64,000 nucleotides of DNA from CALFML01 sp044222245 (GTDB taxonomy: Bacteria > Myxococcota_A > Polyangia > Palsa-1104 > JAEUJZ01). The stretch is taken from contig JBGANQ010000009.1 of assembly GCA_044222245.1 (NCBI GenBank), forward strand, positions 62,001 to 126,000, in the 5' to 3' direction. Positions 61,111-64,000 of this stretch are shown here, one piece after another; positions within the stretch are counted from its first letter, which is position 1; every line of letters starts with the position of its first letter. A program made the position numbers and the translations under genes. The notes under the pieces are model-generated. The model was not told the DNA's origin. It saw only the letters and a list, made by a program, of their open reading frames with translations, and ran no database searches.

Positions 61111-62016
61111 CTAAGCCTTCCCGGCTATCTCGTTCAGCTCGTCAACGAATGCGTCGCCGATGTCGTCAGGCACGGGGGCGCCGGCCGGGGCCGGGGCCGG
61201 GGCCTCGGTTTGGGAGGGCGAGGTGGGCACCTTGGGCTGCCTAAACTCCTTCACTAACGGAAGGGGCTTGCGGGGCTTAGGCTCCTTGGGCGGCTTGGGC
61301 TTAGGCTCCTTGGGCGGCTTGGGCGGCTTAGCCTCCTTGGGCGGCTTGGGCGGCTTGGGCGGCTTGGGCGGCTTAGCCTCCTTGGGCGGCTTGGGCGGCT
61401 TGGGCGGCTTCGGCTCCTTGGGTGGCTTGGCTTTCCTGACCTTCGGCTGCTTAGGGGCGATCCGCATCCCCTCCCAGCGATTGCCAGTCGTCAAGGCAAC
61501 CAGCGCCGCTTCAACCTCGTCGTGCTCGAGCGCCAGCCGATCGAGGGCGCCTTTGGCGTCGGTCATGATGGCCAGTATGCTTTCTCTACGCTCAGGGCTG
61601 GCCCTCTGGGCTCGGAGGGCCAGCGCTTCCATGCCAGCCGTCCCTCGCAGAATCTGTGTGTCGATTTGGGCCAGCCTGCTCTGCAAGCGCGCTATCTGCG
61701 CTGGCGCTCTTAGCTGGCCTGGACCGAACGGGTTTCCCGGCTCTGCGCCCTTCGGGGCACGCGCTAGGCCGCGCTTCCTGACCAAGTGCGCTTGAGCAGC
61801 CGGCGACGCGACAATCTGCTTGCCGTCGCAGGTACATAGCTGCCGCGCGATCAGGTGGATCTGAACGCCGTTGCGCCACTGCTCAGTGACCAAATCGTAC
61901 AGCTGCTCCAGGGTCTTTCGGTCCAAGGTCGCACCCGGAAAGACGCGCTCGACCGTGGCCACGAAGTCAGCCCAAAATCCCGGCGATGGTTCTTTGCCAA
62001 TTCGGGCTTTCAGCAT
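61111..62016 (-). CDS. Protein with (PKPPK) low-complexity repeats
   Basis: 301 residues. Helical N-terminal region to about residue 185, with coiled coil (ARLQSRLAQIDTQILRGTAGMEALALRAQRASPERR). Then about 70 residues of Lys/Pro repeats (PKPPKPPKEAKPPK) expected to be extended and strongly basic, possibly DNA- or polymer-binding. Ends in an acidic helix (DDIGDAFVDELNEI). The first 60 residues include an LCTC motif. Located between DnaJ-like and methylase-helicase genes. Confidence 0.75.
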   Translation of the reverse strand: MLKARIGKEPSPGFWADFVATVERVFPGATLDRKTLEQLYDLVTEQWRNGVQIHLIARQLCTCDGKQIVASPAAQAHLVRKRGLARAPKGAEPGNPFGPGQLRAPAQIARLQSRLAQIDTQILRGTAGMEALALRAQRASPERRESILAIMTDAKGALDRLALEHDEVEAALVALTTGNRWEGMRIAPKQPKVRKAKPPKEPKPPKPPKPPKEAKPPKPPKPPKPPKEAKPPKPPKEPKPKPPKEPKPRKPLPLVKEFRQPKVPTSPSQTEAPAPAPAGAPVPDDIGDAFVDELNEIAGKA

Positions 62017-62499
62017 TTAGCGACTCCTCGCGATACCCAACTTGCGCCGGGACCAATCAACAAAAGTTCGCACGGCATCCTTGGCCAAGGCGGACCCCTC
62101 ATTTCCGATGACCTCAATCAGCTCGCCGGTCTGCGCTGCTACGGCGGCGCGGATGCGGCTGTCTCTCTCCTTGGGGGTCAGCTGCATCGGTTCATGGCAA
62201 TAACCGCAGCAGACTCGCTTTCCCTCTGTAAACTGTCTGACCACATTCTTCTGGAAGCACTTAATGCAGACTACCTTTCCGCTCTTGAACGCCGCGGCCG
62301 TGTATTCCTCTTCATATTCATCCCGCCGCTCATCGTTGGAGAGCGTTTCGTAGGCGAGACGCAGCAACCTGAAGTCGGGGTCGGAGCCGGTCGGGGAGTC
62401 AGGATGGGTGTGGCGGGCTTTGCTGCGATAGGCGTCTTTCAGCTCCTTGGCCGTGGCTGTCGTATGGACGCCTAAGACTCGGTAGTAGTTTGTGTTCAC
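62017..62499 (-). CDS. J-domain protein with C-terminal zinc ribbon
   Basis: 160 residues. An N-terminal J-domain (NYYRVLGVHTTATAKELKDAYRSKARHTHPDSPTGS...LRLAYETLSNDERRDEY) has the HPD catalytic tripeptide that stimulates Hsp70 ATPase. CIKCF and CCGYC pairs (residues about 75-105) form a zinc site. Basic tail. Its start overlaps the upstream gene by 4 bp. Phage-encoded J-proteins help assemble particles or replication complexes; this is possible here. Confidence 0.85.
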   Translation of the reverse strand: MNTNYYRVLGVHTTATAKELKDAYRSKARHTHPDSPTGSDPDFRLLRLAYETLSNDERRDEYEEEYTAAAFKSGKVVCIKCFQKNVVRQFTEGKRVCCGYCHEPMQLTPKERDSRIRAAVAAQTGELIEVIGNEGSALAKDAVRTFVDWSRRKLGIARSR

Positions 62500-63614
62500 T
62501 TTCCCTCCCCCTCAGTTAGTGAGCCTTTCACCGGCGGTTTGGACGGCTTCTTCTTCTTGCTGCTCTTGGGCGGACTACCGCCGCGGTCCCCAGGCTTTGA
62601 CTCGCTGTTTGTCACCTTCCCAGCCGAGCGGCGAGCCGGCTTGGTTGAGGCACCCGAGTTCTTCGGCTTGGCGGGCTCTTTCTTGCTCGTCCCTGCTTGT
62701 TTCTTGGCGGCGGCCTGCAGCCGCCTCAACTTGGCCCGCGCCTGATCCCGCTTAGCCCGCAGCTTCTTGATCTCGTCGTCTTCCTCGGTGGCGACCACAG
62801 TGTCCGCATCGCCTTCTTTGCCCGTGATCTGCTCGGCGATGAACTTGGCGAAAGCCAGCCCCTCTGGTGACGCCAGCTGCCGAAGCAGAGAGGGCTGCGG
62901 TGCTGGGGGTAGATTCTTCTGAAGCTCCATCACTCGGTTGGCAAGTTCCGCGTTCTTCTTCATGAAGTCCGCAAACATCCCCGCGTATTCGCTATGGCTG
63001 CGCTTAGTTGCTTCCAGATACTCCATGGATAGCGACATGGGCAGCCGGGTCGCTTTCTCAAGCTCTGTCCTGTAGGCGCGCATGACCACAAGTAGTTCGG
63101 CGCTCTCGCCGGCATGGCGCATTTTCTGGCCCAAGAGGAGCCGGCTATCCGCGATATCCCTTGCGAACCTCTCCTGCTCGACTTCACGGCGGTGGCGCCG
63201 CAATGCTGGATCATCCGTTTTGGCCATGGTCTTAGACTCTTGCTTGGGCTGGCCCTCTGTAGCCAGCGCTCCAAGCTCCTCGGCCAGCGCGGTGCCCTCA
63301 CTGGTCTCACCGCCAAGATCATCGTCACCCTCAGCGTTAGCCGGCACCTTCGGATTGTGCCATTCGATGTCGGGGGAGGGTCGCCCGTCTAGAGTCGGCA
63401 GCGGCAGACCGGAAGTCTGACTGCTCAAATAGTACAGCCGATACGTCGCACTCGGCAGCTCGGGGTCAACTTCAAACGGGTCAAAGGTATACCCCCCCAG
63501 GCGAGGCCACCTTCCCTGATCTTCGCTGTTTAGAAAGTAGGCACCCGCGTGTCTGGGTTTCGTCTCGTTGATCACCCGTCGGAGCGACACCAGGGTTCGT
63601 ATGGTTTGCGCCAT
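62496..63614 (-). CDS. Basic coiled-coil protein, first gene of the leftward cluster
   Basis: 372 residues from ATG 63614; ATG 63635 would add 7 residues and neither has a strong RBS. The N-terminal about 100 residues are beta-rich (GAYFLNSEDQGRWPRLGGYTFDPFEVDPELPSATYRLYYLSS). A helical coiled-coil centre follows (residues about 140-290), then a Lys/Ala/Ser/Pro-rich basic tail (KKLRAKRDQARAKLRRLQAAAKK). DNA-binding or scaffold role possible. No family recognised. Confidence 0.7.
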   Translation of the reverse strand: MAQTIRTLVSLRRVINETKPRHAGAYFLNSEDQGRWPRLGGYTFDPFEVDPELPSATYRLYYLSSQTSGLPLPTLDGRPSPDIEWHNPKVPANAEGDDDLGGETSEGTALAEELGALATEGQPKQESKTMAKTDDPALRRHRREVEQERFARDIADSRLLLGQKMRHAGESAELLVVMRAYRTELEKATRLPMSLSMEYLEATKRSHSEYAGMFADFMKKNAELANRVMELQKNLPPAPQPSLLRQLASPEGLAFAKFIAEQITGKEGDADTVVATEEDDEIKKLRAKRDQARAKLRRLQAAAKKQAGTSKKEPAKPKNSGASTKPARRSAGKVTNSESKPGDRGGSPPKSSKKKKPSKPPVKGSLTEGEGK

Positions 63615-63845
63615 TGTCCCAAACTGCCAAACCATCCTAGGAGTGTCAAACAGACTTTCAAGGTAGGGGATCTTCTGGTCAATTTAGGAGTGGTGCGTTT
63701 CTGTCGGCAGGTGTCGCGAATGCACCTACAATAATGGCTGCTTTCGGAAGCGCCAACGAGGGTTTTCCCGTCGAGGGCTTGACTATTGCTATCCTCCCTT
63801 CCCTAGGCGCAGGCCAGGATCATTCCCCCGGACCGGACGGCGGAG

Positions 63846-63941
63846 GAGTCTGCAAATAAGTCTGCAAAAAAGTCTGCAACCGAGCTTGCAAACGAGCCCT
63901 AAAACGAGCCTGCAAGTGAGCCTTCAAGAGAGCCTCAAAAC
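63846..63941. repeat. Eight tandem 12-bp iteron-like repeats
   Basis: Units follow GAG(C/T)CTGCAAAn with exact 12-bp period: GAGTCTGCAAAT, AAGTCTGCAAAA, AAGTCTGCAACC, GAGCTTGCAAAC, GAGCCCTAAAAC, GAGCCTGCAAGT, GAGCCTTCAAGA, GAGCCTCAAAAC. They are about 230 bp upstream of the first leftward gene. No frame is open through them. Iterons (replication or partition) or operator array are possible. Confidence 0.8.
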
Positions 63942-64000
63942 GGCCGCCCGATCTGCCGGCCTCGCGTCGAGAATGAGGGTTGCCGGCCAGGCCGTTGGCG

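Noticed and set aside
61230..61430. Repetitive GGCTTGGGCGG DNA as a possible regulatory array
   Set aside because: It codes the (PKPPK) segment of the 301-residue protein in frame.

Overview
The first 30 kb is very GC-rich chromosomal sequence that reads like a myxobacterial (Myxococcota, Polyangia-like) genome. It has many lipoproteins with clear lipoboxes, a Cys-rich lipoprotein style, dense sigma-54 promoters, very large proteins, and long antisense shadow ORFs caused by GC-rich third positions. The assignment rests on gene style and composition, not on a marker gene. No rRNA, tRNA, CRISPR array, IS element, integrase or transposase was recognised.

Layout. 1-4.5 kb: the 3' part of glmS, a sugar-nucleotide epimerase and a GH114-type lipoprotein. 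4.9-12.3 kb: a small conserved protein, then a translationally coupled pair whose second member is a 1832-residue protein with one intact and one degenerate GHKL (HSP90-like) ATPase module. 12.3-17.4 kb: small stress and envelope proteins (DUF883-like, DUF1328-like, alpha/beta hydrolase, Cys-rich lipoprotein, OmpA-type lipoprotein, amphipathic-helix protein, coiled-coil lipoprotein, glycine-zipper membrane protein). Four good -24/-12 sigma-54 promoters lie within 1.6 kb here, with a weaker fifth at 5.6 kb. 17.4-30.2 kb: THUMP-type RNA methyltransferase, class V aminotransferase, DUF1223 protein, TamB-like protein (apparently frameshifted at its 3' end), flavin oxidoreductase, lipoprotein, DUF429 protein and sugar nucleotidyltransferase.

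At about 30.8 kb the chromosomal pattern stops at a FG-GAP protein that lacks its N-terminus. 30.9-39.1 kb is a patchwork accessory region. It holds an AT-rich three-gene operon (middle protein with a PD-(D/E)XK-like signature), a lipoprotein with a duplicated domain, an XRE regulator with a palindromic operator, small unknown genes and an AT-rich AlbA_2/Schlafen-type gene. This looks like a defence island.

39.1-63.6 kb is a different, moderately GC-rich block. A regulatory module (TM-GGDEF-like-XRE fusion, KGG-repeat protein, enhancer-binding-protein relative without GAFTGA, and a divergent XRE repressor-like protein) precedes about 22 kb of mostly leftward, tightly overlapping genes. These encode two fibre-like proteins sharing a stalk domain (one collagen-like), two proteins sharing an N-terminal PTG/PAWW module, a decoration-protein-like protein, an M23 peptidase, a probable membrane-anchored peptidoglycan hydrolase, a duplicated multi-TM protein, a thioredoxin fusion, a 1894-residue adenine methylase-helicase, a Pro/Lys-repeat protein, a J-domain zinc protein and a basic coiled-coil protein. 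Upstream lies an array of eight 12-bp tandem repeats. Together they suggest a particle or cell-envelope-crossing machine with DNA-processing functions. No terminase, portal, major capsid, tail or conjugation gene is recognisable, so this is the main candidate for an undescribed system. It may continue past the right edge.
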